From contig NC_003076.8 of the NCBI RefSeq assembly GCF_000001735.4, positions 22,571,835 through 22,635,834 of the forward strand: a stretch of DNA of 64,000 nucleotides, in the 5' to 3' direction. Numbering within the stretch: the stretch's first letter is position 1; every line of letters begins with the position of its first letter. The notes beneath the pieces are model-generated. The model worked only from the letters and a program-made list of their open reading frames with translations. It searched no databases and was not told the origin of the DNA. The DNA comes from Arabidopsis thaliana (taxonomy: Eukaryota > Streptophyta > Magnoliopsida > Brassicales > Brassicaceae). Shown one piece after another: positions 9,860 through 21,823 of this stretch. Both the position numbers and the translations under genes were made by a program.

Positions 9860-11596
9860 ATGGATTCTGGTGGCCATAAACTCCCTCTTCAACCTCTTTT
9901 TTCATGTCCTAGTTCACGTATCAATTTTCATAAGCGCAATCACATTGATGGTCATGAGACTCAAGAGTTTTATCCATTCAATTGTTCCCCTCACTTCCCC
10001 AGCAAAAGAACCAGTACTGATCAAGAAGGCGAATCTTTCCTTGATTGGGACAACCCTTATATCTGTAAGCTTCCTGTAGTCCTTCTCTTTTGGTGCAACA
10101 CTGAACAACCTGATCCAGAAGATTTTCGGTGTGGTGCATGCGGGCGTCCAACGCTCAGTGCAACCTATTATGCATGCCTTATATGTGAAAAAATGTTCCA
10201 CAAAGAATGCGTAGAGTCTCCATTCGAGATCATACATCCTTCCCACCCTTTTCACTCTCTTCGACTTACCAGTTCTCCACAGAGTCAAAACTGCATTTGT
10301 TGTCACCATTATTTCAACGACATTTTTTATCACTGTTCTACATGCAAGCTCATTATGCATCCGATCTGTGCGATGAGGTCAATACCCTTTGCTGTAGACC
10401 ACCCAAAAAGCCATTCCCACCCTCTCACCTTTTACCCTGCACAAGCTTCTTTAGTTTGCCATTTTTGTGCCTCGATTAAGAAGTTTGATCCCACATATAT
10501 TTGTATCCAATGTGTCTTCGCAATCCATAAAGATTGTCGGGGTTTCCCGCATGTCATCAGGATATCTCGCCACCACCACCGTATATCTTTTACCTCTTCT
10601 CTTCTATCTGGAACCTTTTCATGCGGAGTCTGCAGAGAACAAGTTGACAACAATTATGGTGCGTATGCTTGCAATAAATGTGATGGTTATTTTGTTCATT
10701 CAAAATGTGCAATAGATCCAAAGGTGTGGGATGGAAAAGAACTCGAAGGAGTACCAGAAGAAAATGATAAGATAGATGATGGTGAGCCGTTCAAGAGGAT
10801 AGCTGATGGAATAATACTCCACCCTTTTCATAGTCACCATCTGCAACTTGAGATCTTTAGAGCTTATGACGAAAATACGTATTGTCGAGGGTGTGCGCTT
10901 CCGATCTATGAAGGTCAATTCTATTCATGCATGGAATGCGACTTTATCCTCCATGAAAGTTGTGCAAATGCTCCATGCATGAAGCGACATCCCTTACATC
11001 CATATCCACTTACACTTTTAAACACGGCATCTCCTGGTGAGGAAAGTGTAAGCCAGTGTACTGCATGTAGGCGTCTGGTTGTTGGCTTCTACTATTTTCA
11101 TTATTTAGATAAACATCACGAACGTATAGCACTAGACTTACGGTGTGCCTCGATTATCGAACCATTTGAATTCCACGGCCACAAACATCCCTTATACCTA
11201 CCTTGGGAGGACTCAAATAAAGTGACGCACTGTCAAATCTGCAAAGAAGATTTTGATATGGATAGTTTGGAAGTAAATTGCATGGAGTGCGATTATACGA
11301 TATGTTTCCATTGCGCTTCCTTGCCAGAAAAAGTAAGGTATAAGCATGATAGTCATTTTCTCATGATCTGTGATGGAAAAGAGGCAAGTGATAAACCATA
11401 CTGGTGTGAGATCTGTGAAGGAAAAATAGAAGTTGTAAAAGAAAAAGCGAATTCGGGGGACAAAAAAAAAAAAAGGTTGCCAACAAATAGAGACAAAAAA
11501 GAAAGGAAAATTTATAAATGCAATGACTGCTGTACCACTCTTCATGCTGAATGTTTACTTGGCCAGACATTTACTTCAAATCTGCTCAAACAATAG
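9860..11596 (+). CDS. DC1/C1-domain protein, decaying third paralogue
   Basis: If translated from ATG 9860 this gives a 578-aa C1-repeat protein with the same module order as the paralogues (CGACGRPTLS, CICCHHYFND, CHFCASIKKF, CGVCREQVDN, CRGCALPIYE, CTACRRLVVG, CQICKEDFDM, WCEICEGKI). The ancestral start at 9752 (MSSVGVF) is followed at once by an in-frame TGA (9773-9775), so only the downstream ATG, matching the internal MDSGG Met of the family, can give a long product. At the 3' end a deletion relative to the paralogues shifts the frame, giving a premature end after QTFTSNLLKQ. The zinc modules themselves are unbroken. It may be a shortened but functional gene or an early pseudogene. Possibly AT5G55800 from memory. 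Confidence 0.65.
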   Translation: MDSGGHKLPLQPLFSCPSSRINFHKRNHIDGHETQEFYPFNCSPHFPSKRTSTDQEGESFLDWDNPYICKLPVVLLFWCNTEQPDPEDFRCGACGRPTLSATYYACLICEKMFHKECVESPFEIIHPSHPFHSLRLTSSPQSQNCICCHHYFNDIFYHCSTCKLIMHPICAMRSIPFAVDHPKSHSHPLTFYPAQASLVCHFCASIKKFDPTYICIQCVFAIHKDCRGFPHVIRISRHHHRISFTSSLLSGTFSCGVCREQVDNNYGAYACNKCDGYFVHSKCAIDPKVWDGKELEGVPEENDKIDDGEPFKRIADGIILHPFHSHHLQLEIFRAYDENTYCRGCALPIYEGQFYSCMECDFILHESCANAPCMKRHPLHPYPLTLLNTASPGEESVSQCTACRRLVVGFYYFHYLDKHHERIALDLRCASIIEPFEFHGHKHPLYLPWEDSNKVTHCQICKEDFDMDSLEVNCMECDYTICFHCASLPEKVRYKHDSHFLMICDGKEASDKPYWCEICEGKIEVVKEKANSGDKKKKRLPTNRDKKERKIYKCNDCCTTLHAECLLGQTFTSNLLKQ

Positions 11597-11736
11597 AATC
11601 TGTTCAGATTCTTCTCAACAGTTCTCTCTCCCGACCAATATGCGATCGATGCTACTGCCGCTGTCCATTCCCAATATATTTTAAAGCGGAGAACAAATAC
11701 TTGTGTTCTCGCAGTTGTAGTCCGAATTCCAATTAG
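11597..11736 (+). pseudogene. frameshifted C-terminal tail of the third C1 gene
   Basis: The conserved C-terminal signature persists in another frame (11551-11736): LLNSSLSRPICDRCYCRC followed by PFPIYFKAENKYLCSRSC. In the intact paralogue this is continuous with the rest of the protein. The net indel lies near 11570-11600. The tail is well preserved, so the frameshift is probably recent. Confidence 0.8.
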
Positions 11737-12394
11737 GCAATGTATAACAAAAATGCGAGGTACTGACGACTTACCCATTTTCCCCCTATTTTGATATTCC
11801 GGCTCTGTGAGATGTAATTTTCTATTTCGTTTATTATTTTTTAAAATTTTATGTAAGATGTAATTTTCTTTTTTTCTCTTTGGTTTTTTTGTTAATTTTT
11901 TTTCTGAACTTACGTATTATGTTTTTTTTTTTTTTAATGTTCTTGCATTTTTAAGCCACAATCAAATATGCAGAACACAAGTAAAAAAAAATGCAGAGAG
12001 TTCACTTCTAGATGTCCCTAGCTTTGTCTGAAACCCAGCTATAAACAATGTCCATCCCCCTGAATCCTCAAAAACAAGTCATGGGTATTTCATGACTAGT
12101 CCCCAGCTCATTCTTATCGAAACAGAGAAGTTAGACTTTGACGCTGATTTTGAAAACTTTCAAATATATTATATAGAAGTAATCCATCATCAGTTTCACA
12201 TTTCTCTCGCCTCTTTTGTGTTTTTTTTTCTTCACATTTGTTGTACATATGAATATGATACAAAGAGTTGATAAATAAGAACCTTAAAATACAGAGACTC
12301 AACAAATATATCTGATCTGTTTATCACACCATTATTTGATGAGTTGTGTTGTAATATTTGATCTGATGAAGTATAATAATCCTCTCAGCGTTTG
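11737..12394. other. intergenic between C1 cluster and NMNAT (convergent 3' ends)
   Basis: No gene is visible. The region is T-rich with several T-runs (11875-11936), consistent with the 3' end of the third C1 gene. The part around 12088-12130 matches 7448-7485. The 3' UTR of the minus-strand NMNAT gene must lie near 12150-12394. Confidence 0.5.
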
Positions 12395-14405
12395 TCATGT
12401 GAGCTCAGTGTATAGTTGATGTTGTCTGATATAATCTATTACTCCATCTTCAGTCAAGTATTTAACCGATAACCCTCGCGAAATGCATTGCCTGAAAGAA
12501 GCAGAGGAATGAGCAAGAGAAATCATTTTTTAGTGTATATGAACTGTTCTCGGGAAGGATAAATAAATCTCACACTACCTTAATCTACTCGAACTGATTT
12601 GATTAGGAACAGTATTGTCAACGATTTTGACGTTAGCCTGCGAAAGAAATCGAGGGGGCACTATTCAGTAAACCATGTGCACAATCACGGACTGATACAG
12701 CAGAGTCAGAACAGAAACCTGGTAATACTTACACAGTTTTCGTTTAAGATTTCGTCACCAGAGATCATATTTTCAACATCTTGTCCTTCTCTACGGATGC
12801 ACACAATGCCATAATCTTTGCAAATAGTTCTTAACTTCAAAAACCAAGTGTTGAAAAAGGAGCATAACTGTGAGTAAATTTGATAAACACATCTACGTTT
12901 ATATAACAATGCTACCTTGGTTTACCTGTTCAGGGATCCAAACACCGGGAGTGCAGAAAGATAGCAGTAAATCCGAGCCACATAGTAGCATGACTTTGAG
13001 AGATTCTAGCATTAGAATAAATTTGTGTTTGTCATTTGCGTAGTGGCTAGCACGTATGATAAAAACATAGCAAGCAACACTATTCAGACGACCCAGCAAT
13101 TACTCCCAAAATGTAAGTGAGATAAACTTTGAATAGAAAGATGCTAAAGGCGACACAGGACACTTCTTGCAGTTATCTTACCCTCGGGTACATGTCGATT
13201 TGTTGTTAAGAAAGTCTTGACCCTTGATAAAACCGTCAAAGTTCGTTGGTAGTTGCTTTGAGATGCCTGTAGAAACAGCTTCCACATTTTTGTAAACAAC
13301 GCATTGTTCCACTAAAGAGAACTGATTAAAAGCTTTTCGAGGAATAAGAAAGTACCTCCCACGGATCAACCATTACAAAGTCAGAGCTTTGACATGATAC
13401 ATTACACATCTCTAAACGATGTTCTGCAGATAAAAGGCCCTACACATAATCTGATGAAATTATTAGTTCTAAGGGAAACTAAACAGAATAGTAAACAGAA
13501 GAACTTTGGGAGCTAAAAAAGAAAAAGAAGCTCTTAGTTTCATCACACATAACATGTCCATTAGCATAGGTTCAGAAAAAAAAGAGTCATTATGGAAAGA
13601 AACTAAGATTCTCAAGATGACAAATACCTTCTTCTTATATGCATCATTAACAGGAGACATATATCCTCCAAGAACATGAAATCCTTTTGAGCGTAATTCA
13701 TCTCTCGCCAGCTCTAGCGACAAAAAAAAGGAAGAGAACTTATCAGTTTGATGTAAAGAAACATATACATTTGAACAAAAGGTCACAGCAATGGACAAGA
13801 ATCAACAATTGAAACCTCTAAGTTCTGCAGTTCATTCTTGTCATATGCCGGTTTTATAAACCAAAATATACAAAGCTAACACAATCATATACTCAAGAAA
13901 CGGTTTCACTCAAGAAGTAAACAACAAGGCATATAATCTTAAGCTACTTTTGACTATAAACCAGTATTGGATTTTCCCATTGAAACGAGTCAAAACACTG
14001 ATCATTATGCCTCAAATTGTGAAAACTTTCGGATTGATAGAATCTGAAACGCCATTGATAAACATATAAAAAAATGAATTATATATCTACTCTGGTAAAA
14101 GAACTGACCAAACATGCGTAAATGCATGAAAGTAGGAGGATTGAAACTCCCAGTTGCCACAAGCACTACACAAGTTTTGTCCCTGTTTCAGACAAACAAT
14201 CGAAAATATTCAACACCCGGACGGAATTTTAATAATAAACCTGGTGAGAATCTCATCATCATAAGTAACCAAGCAGATCAAATTTACAAAATCAGAATTT
14301 TCACAAAAAAGACAAATGAAGGGAATCAAAATCGAGAATAAGCTTCAAAATTTACTCAGTGTTTGATCCATAAGATAATTTCTCGACTGGTAACGGGACA
14401 TCCAT
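12395..14405 (-). CDS. NMNAT: nicotinamide/nicotinate mononucleotide adenylyltransferase
   Basis: The enzyme joins ATP and nicotinate or nicotinamide mononucleotide to form NaAD or NAD, the shared last adenylation step of NAD synthesis. I assembled nine coding exons on the minus strand: 14405-14356, 14182-14109, 13713-13628, 13439-13356, 13266-13182, 13005-12926, 12834-12733, 12637-12579 and 12491-12395. All have GT/AG borders and phases that join without a stop, giving 238 aa. Diagnostic motifs are the N-terminal nucleotidyltransferase signature GSFNPPTFMHLRMFELA (about residues 28-44), FHVLGGYMSPVNDAY, MLLCGSDLLLSF, and the C-terminal ISSSRLRQCISRG (ISSTxxR class). There is no obvious targeting peptide. 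The start MDVPLPVEKLSYGSN is the only upstream ATG in frame. It sits head-to-head with WYRD, 371 bp apart. Probably AT5G55810. Confidence 0.93.
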
Positions 14406-14776
14406 TGAACTCTGATGATTGAATCTCAGTCTCTTAATGGTAGCTCCGGCGAATGATCAGGGACAGCGAAAATAAGACGACGACGGCGAAAGTATTAAAA
14501 GATAGAGAGAAACGACATCGTATGAAAAAGGTTTGTTAAAACGAAACGTTTTACAGCTAACGAGAAGATAGATATTAGACACAATACGAAGCCGTTTAAA
14601 ACTAAACGCATCGTTCAGGTAGCGAGGGTTAAAAAAGCTAAAAAAGCTTCATTCTATTTTTTTCAGTGAAAAACGAAAGCGAAAATGAAATCTTTATCCC
14701 CAAAATTTTGAAATTCAAATCCGCGCTAACAGTCTCTCTCTCTCTCTCGCTCTATCTCTAGAGTAGGTCGTCGGCG
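14406..14776. promoter_or_regulatory. bidirectional promoter of NMNAT and WYRD
   Basis: Only 371 bp separates the two start codons, so both promoters and 5' leaders must share it. It contains a CT microsatellite (about 14732-14758) in the WYRD leader and a GCCGTTT at 14591-14597 (AACGG core on the minus strand). AACGG is the core of the MSA element of G2/M genes, which would fit a mitotic gene, but a five-base core occurs often by chance. Confidence 0.55.
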
Positions 14777-17700
14777 ATGTTTTCCGTCAAGGAGAATCCG
14801 AGGGGGAAGACGGCGAATGTGAAGATTGAGAATCTTTTCGTTCAGATCTTTGAGAGGAAGAGGCGAATCGTCGAGCAGGTTCAGCAACAAGTAGATCTCT
14901 ATGACCAGCATTTAGCTTCCAAATGCCTACTCGCCGGAGTATCTCCTCCGTCGTGGCTCTGGTCTCCGTCTCTACCTTCCCAAACTTCCGGTAGTTGTTA
15001 AATCTGATTTTTAGTGCTCAATTTCTTGTCCGTGATGGTAAATGTAGATTTGTTTGGCTAATTAGAGCAAAATTGATTAGTAGTCTTAGTGGCTATTGAG
15101 TAATGATGCTGCGAAGTTGTTTGATACTTAAACGGGAAATGGATTGAAAGTTTATAAAGCGTATTACCATAAATTTGATGTCGAATTACTGTGAGAAGAT
15201 GGAATTGAAAGATTAGAAATGGTGTTAGGGTTCATAATCACACTTTGATGTTGATTTTTCTGTGATAAGTTAAGGAGCATTTTGTTAAGGCTAGTATTAA
15301 CGTACATTGCGTGTATATCTGTTTCAGTTACGATTGAATAGAAGAGTTTCTGTTTGCGATTCTTATTGTGATGTTTGTTTATATGTATACAGAGTTAAAT
15401 AAGGAGGAGATTATATCAGAACTTCTATTTCCTTCATCAAGACCTTCCATCGTTTGTCCTAGCAGTCGTCCCTTTTCATACCAACGGCCTGTCAGGTTTC
15501 TAGCTGACAATGTAGTAAGACAAGACCTGACCTCTGTGGTAAATAACCCGCTAGAAGAGCAGTTGCTTGAAGAGGAACCGCAACACAACCTCTCACACAA
15601 CTTAGTCAGACAAGTTTCGAATCATTCTCATGAGCAGGATGTTAATATTGCATCTCCTAGAGATGTACATGAGAAAGAGAGATTGCCAGAAAGTGTCTCA
15701 ATCGATTGCAGAGAGAATCAAAGTTGTTCATCTCCCGAACACTCCAAGAATCAGAGAGTTGAAACTAATCTTGATGCTACATCTCCTGGATGTAGCCAAG
15801 GGGAAAAGGTTCCCAAATGTGTCTCAACTACTGGTTGTAAGCGGAAATCTTCATCTCTTGGTTATTGTCAAGAGGAAATTGAACCAGACACTTGCATTGA
15901 CCCTGGATTATCACTTGCTAAGATGCAGAGATCAAGGTCACGTCAAAAAGCTTTGGAGCTTCGTAGTAGTGCAAAAGCGTCAAAAAGCCGTTCAAACAGT
16001 AGAAATGAGCTCAAACCTTCTCCGGGTGGTGATATAGGCTTTGGGATTGCTTCATTAAGGTCTGATAGTGTTAGTGAGATAAAGTTATTTAAGCATGATG
16101 AAAATGATGAAGAGTGTCGAGAAGAAGTGGAGAACAGTAATTCTCAAGGTAAAAGAGGAGATCAATGTATTAAGATTAGTGTACCTACAGAGTCTTTTAC
16201 CTTGCATCATGAAGTGGATTCAGTGTCAATATCTTCAAGTGGTGATGCTTATGCTTCTATTGTACCAGAATGTCTACTCGAGTCTGGTCATGTGAATGAC
16301 ATTGATATATTACAGTCCATTGAGACAATTGATGAAGCGTCTGGCAAAGTAGATGAGCAAGTGGATGATCCCAAAAGCAGAAGTTGCTATGAAACAGCTT
16401 ATCTCGATGGAAGTACAAGATCTAAAAGCTCAATTCAAGATAACTCCAAGAGGAAACATCAAAAATCAAGCAACTCCTTTTCTGGTAATTTTCTGTTAAC
16501 AAATTCAAATCCCTCTCACTGGGCTGATCATGAAGTAGAATTACCTCAAGCAATAACTACGACTAGTGAAGTTTCTATGGTGACAGATGCGGGAACGAGC
16601 ATCTTTCAGTCTGAAATCATTGCAAGATCTAGAAGTAATGCTCGAGAAAATAGATCCAAGACCGAGCATTCAGGCTCTGTTGAGTCTTCTTCAATTAACT
16701 TGGAGCCAAGAGATTCAATTCCAGTACTGCAAGGTAGCCATGTAAAAGATTCACTGAATCCCTCTAGTGTTGATGCTGAAGGTTTAGTAGTTGAAAATAT
16801 TACTAGCAGCGATCAATCAAAAGAAACGGGTGAATGTGTTGACACTAACAGATGTTCAAGTGCTGAAAGGGTAAGCCAAACTGGTATCTCCCCAGATGAG
16901 ACCACATTTGCGGGTGCAATCCAAGACTCTATATCCCAGATCGAGCTTTTGAGCTTTGTTGAGTCCTCTTCAATTGAACTGCAGTCGAGACACTCAGTCA
17001 AGCAATCAGACGATGAAAGTGTATTGTTGAAGCCCGTTACTGTTAATGGCGAAGCTTTATTAGTGGAGGAAGATAACAATGGTGAGTCAACTGAAATTAG
17101 CGGTATTTCAAAATCTAGAAGTTTAAGCCAAACTGACATCACGGTAGTTTTGCCAGTGGTGGTGGAATCTATTCTTAATGAAAGTGGTACTCCGGAAAAA
17201 TTGATTGACCATTCTAAAAGATGTGATATCAGTTGTGGGTCCAAGGAAGTACAGCCACTGGGTTCATTGACCGAAGTGGGGAGTAACCAAAGCCATGGAA
17301 TAATTAGTAGGGCAAGAAGCTCACTCATAGAAGAGGAATCAGCAAATGACTATAAGGCTCTTTCTGATGGGTCTAATCATAAATCGGCTGACAAACAACT
17401 TGAAGTTAGAGAAGGAAATTCATTGCTGAGAACCCCTGATCGCCCTGTTTTTGTGGACAACTTCGATGAGGTTCCAGAGAATAGTCGAGAAAAATCAAGC
17501 ATGGAGAAGGTCCCCACCCCAGCACCCACCGCAAGGGTGTTTGATGTCCCATCTCTCACTGATTCTGGAGTAAATTTATCGGCAAACAATGAAATGAATG
17601 ACATTGAAGATCACAATGGGTTAAACATAGAAATGGTAGCAGAAATGGAATCGTATGCAAGCCACCCTGGCTTAAAAGTGGGAGAGAATGAACCTACAGA

Positions 17701-20700
17701 GTCAAATACATTCACTGGCCATATAGATGCATTGACAAAGAGACCTCAACATGAAACATCCTCTGAAAAAGCTGTTCCCCCAATTAAAAGAGATGTAACA
17801 TGTACAGAAGCAGATGAATGTCATGATCTAGAGAGCCCGATTCAAGAATTTTTCTGCTCTAGTTCCCCCATGGGGGGTTCCATGCGGCAGAATAAGCGGA
17901 GAAGAATCCTGGAAAAACCAACTAGAAGAGAGCTTTCGTCAAGTCCAGGGGTGAATATTCTTTCCCTAAGTCTTGGGACAGCTCAATATATGAGAGTCTT
18001 TAACTGCTCTTTCCTTCTAAATGTAATTAAGATGCTTTTTGAATCATGGGATTTTATATGTTGCAGGGAGACATTCTCGAGTCAGATTATGTTAGGGAAG
18101 CAGTACATCATAGGGAGGAAGCCGCATGTCACAACGTCGATAACTATGACGTTGAGTTACAGAAGTTGATTGGATCTGCATCTTCACATCACTATAGTGT
18201 TGAGTTACAAAAAATGATTGGATCTGCATCGTCAGCTGAGTTACGATTTGAAGAGGTATGTTCATTATTTCTCTGTATTCTTATGTATAATGTCTTCTAA
18301 ATAGTAATCTCTTTCTCCTGAAGTTTTAATCGCTCATAAAAAAACAAAGATATCTTCATTCCATGCTCTAAAAGGGAAATAGACAATTATACCATCAATT
18401 ATAAGCTGTACTATTGTTATTACTGTAATGAGAAAATCTCATTCTAGGTCTAAGTGTCGTAGTATTAAGCACCTCTCAAGCTACACATGTATATAAAAAC
18501 CTCCATAAAAGTTATGGGTCAAAAGCTAAATGTAATTAAGATGCTTTTTGAATCATGGGATTTTATAATGTTGCAGGGAGACATTCTCGAGTCAGATTAT
18601 GTTAGAGAAGCAGTACATCATAGGGAGGAAGCCGCATGTCACAACGTCGATAACTATGACGTTGAGTTACAGAAGTTGATTGGATCTGCATCTTCACATC
18701 ACTATAGTGTTGAGTTACAAAAAATGATTGGATCTGCATCGTCAGCTGAGTTACGATTTGAAGAGGTCTGTTCATTATTTCTCTGTATTCTTATGTTTAA
18801 TGTCTTCTAAATAGTAACCTCTTTCTCCTGAAGTTTTAATCGCTCATTAAAAAAAAAAAGATATCTTCGTTCCATGCTCTAAAAGGGAAATAGACAATTA
18901 AACCTTCAATTAAAAGCTGTACTATTGTTATTACTAATGAGAAAATCTCATTCTAGGTCTAAGTGTCGTAGTATTAAGCATCTCTCAAGCTACACATGTA
19001 TATAAAAAGCTCCACAAAAATTATCGGTCAAAATCTGAAATCCTAATTAAGTCTCAGATTAGTAGTGCTCATCCTTGTGTGTCTTTATTTCTATGACTCT
19101 ACTGATTGTCTGCCAAGAGATGAAACTGCAGTACAGTTCAAGCTCTTAGTTCCATAATGATTTATCTTGTTCTATATGATGTGCAATTAACCAGAACATG
19201 GATGTTTACAGAGTTATTTACTCAAGGAAGCTGGATTGATGAGTCCTGCCTCGCTTTCCTACAGAACAGAACAGCTAAGTGTACAGAGGAGTCAAATTGC
19301 TCCAGATCACAGAGTTGGATCAGAAAATATTAACTTTTTTCCATATGCTGGTGAAACCTCACATGGATTAGCTAGTTGTATTGTTCGCGACTCAGATAGT
19401 TCTCCTTGCTTAACACCCTTGGGTTTGATAAGCTCAGACGATGGAAGCCCCCCTGTCTTGGAGGGTTTTATTATCCAGACTGATGATGAAAATCAAAGCG
19501 GCTCCAAAAACCAGTTAAATCATGACAGCTTCCAACTTCCAAGAACTACAGCAGAAAGTGCAGCCATGATAGAGCAGATTTGCAAGTCTGCTTGCATGAA
19601 CACTCCGTCATTACATCTGGCTAAAACATTTAAGTTCGATGAAAAACTAGACTTGGATCAGTCTGTTTCAACCGAGCTGTTTGATGGCATGTTTTTCAGT
19701 CAGAATCTCGAGGGTAGCTCTGTCTTTGATAACTTGGGGATTAACCATGATTATACAGGAAGATCGTACACTGACTCTTTGCCTGGTACTGGCTCATCTG
19801 CTGAGGCTAGGAATCCTTGCATGTCACCAACTGAGAAGCTGTGGTATAGAAGTTTGCAAAAGTCTTCCAGTTCAGAGAAACGAAGCACTCAGACACCAGA
19901 CCTACCTTGCATTAGCGAAGAGAATGAGAACATAGAAGAGGAAGCTGAGAACTTATGTACGAACACTCCAAAGTCTATGAGGTCAGAGAAGCGAGGAAGT
20001 TCAATTCCGGAACTTCCTTGCATAGCTGAAGAGAACGAAAACATAGATGAGATATCTGATGCTGTCAATGAAGCATCTGGTTCTGAAAGGGAGAATGTGT
20101 CTGCTGAAAGGAAACCTCTTGGTGATGTTAATGAAGATCCTATGAAGCTTCTTCCATCTGTTTCTGAAGCCAAGATTCCTGCCGATAGACAGAGTCTAGA
20201 CTCTGTCAGTACTGCATTCAGCTTTTCAGCTAAGTGCAACAGTGTCAAAAGTAAAGTGGGAAAGCTGAGTAACCGAAGATTCACGGGTAAAGGTAAAGAG
20301 AACCAAGGTGGAGCAGGTGCTAAAAGAAATGTTAAACCGCCTAGTAGCAGGTTCAGTAAGCCTAAGTTGTCTTGCAACTCGAGTTTGACAACTGTAGGTC
20401 CACGGTTACAAGAAAAAGAACCTAGGCACAACAACATTGTCTCAAACATCACTTCGTTCGTTCCACTAGTGCAGCAGCAAAAACCAGCACCTGCACTAAT
20501 TACAGGTAATTGTTATTTCTTTCGAGTATGAGGCTTTTGAAATTTCCAATTAATTGGAGGTATCATTTTACCATCTTGCGCTAGTTATTCACCTGATTTG
20601 ACCCTATTTATGTTTCCTCCAGGGAAAAGGGATGTCAAAGTAAAGGCCCTGGAGGCTGCTGAGGCTTCAAAACGTATTGCTGAACAGAAAGAGAATGATC

Positions 20701-21823
20701 GTAAGCTGAAGAAGGAAGCTATGAAGCTTGAACGGGCAAAACAGGAACAGGAAAATCTGAAAAAGCAAGAGATAGAGAAGAAAAAGAAAGAAGAAGATCG
20801 AAAGAAAAAGGAGGCAGAAATGGCTTGGAAGCAGGAGATGGAAAAGAAAAAGAAAGAAGAAGAAAGGAAGAGAAAGGAGTTTGAAATGGCTGATAGGAAA
20901 AGGCAGAGGGAAGAAGAAGACAAAAGGTTGAAGGAAGCTAAAAAAAGACAACGCATTGCAGATTTTCAAAGACAACAAAGAGAGGCTGATGAAAAGCTTC
21001 AAGCTGAAAAAGAATTGAAAAGACAAGCTATGGTAAGAGCCCTTCTCTTGTTCTGTTCTTCAAAACTTTGTTTGACTATTGTGGTGTAGGAGATTTTGCT
21101 AAGTTAAAAATAACGACATTTTTAGGATGCGAGAATAAAAGCACAAAAGGAACTCAAAGAAGACCAAAATAATGCTGAGAAAACCAGGCAAGCGAATTCT
21201 AGGATCCCAGCGGTGAGATCAAAGAGTAATTCTAGTGATGATACCAATGCTTCAAGAAGCTCTAGAGAAAATGATTTCAAGGTATAAGTCTCTCATCTTT
21301 TGTAGACAATTTAGAGATGAAACCAATCATAATTGATGACAATAGTTGTGCTTGCAGGTGATAAGCAATCCAGGGAACATGTCTGAAGAAGCCAACATGG
21401 GAATTGAAGAAATGGAAGAGTCGTACAACATCTCTCCATACAAATGCTCAGATGACGAAGATGAAGAGGAAGACGACAATGACGACATGTCCAACAAAAA
21501 ATTCGCTCCTACTTGGGCCAGGTTTTGTTTCTGAATTGCTCTCTCATTCGTTAATGTTTATCTCTCATTAGTCATTATCATTTGTTTACCCCAACGCTTC
21601 TTATCTACACAGCAAGAGCAATGTACGGCTCGCTGTCATTTCCCAACAAAACATTGATCCCGATGTTACTTTTCCTGCAAAAAGCGCCTGTGATATAAGT
21701 AACGGTAAGATATCTTGATTACATTTTATAGAAAAAAAGTGTCATAGTTTTCGCCATACTTATGGATAAGTTTTTGTTATGAATCTCTCAGTTCTTTTGC
21801 CGCGAAAGTTCCAGTCGAGATAG
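14777..21823 (+). CDS. WYR: INCENP homologue WYRD (chromosomal passenger complex)
   Basis: This is the plant inner-centromere protein that anchors Aurora kinase in the chromosomal passenger complex. I assembled ten coding exons: 14777-14990, 15393-17950, 18067-18255, 18577-18765, 19212-20505, 20623-21032, 21126-21281, 21358-21521, 21613-21704 and 21792-21823. All junctions are GT/AG and in phase, giving about 1,765 aa. The N-terminal exon has a short helical region (VQIFERKRRIVEQVQQQ), followed by a long Ser-rich disordered middle. Exons 6-7 encode a Lys/Glu-rich single alpha-helix or coiled coil (EKKKKEEDRKKKEAEMAWKQ), and the C-terminal IN-box is FAPTWASKSNVRLAVISQQN, then IDPDVTFPAKSA. The IN-box is the Aurora-binding segment of INCENP. 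Exons 3 and 4 are a duplicate pair (see repeat). Probably AT5G55820; exon choice in the repeat region could vary. Confidence 0.9.
18017..19034 (+). repeat. tandem ~510-bp duplication containing a WYRD exon
   Basis: Copy 1 spans about 18017-18525 and copy 2 about 18526-19034. Each holds the end of an intron, one 189-bp phase-0 exon and the next intron start. The two exons (18067-18255, 18577-18765) differ by a single silent AGG/AGA change that I can see, and encode the same 63 residues starting GDILESDYVREAVHH. The introns have several more differences and small indels. Within each exon the peptide VELQKLIGSASS / VELQKMIGSASS is itself repeated. Confidence 0.9.

Noticed and set aside
20585-20956. 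Long minus-strand frames opposite WYRD exon 6
   Set aside because: They are mirror images of the Lys/Glu-rich helix (Phe/Ser/Leu-rich), which is an expected artefact of GAA/AAG-rich coding DNA.
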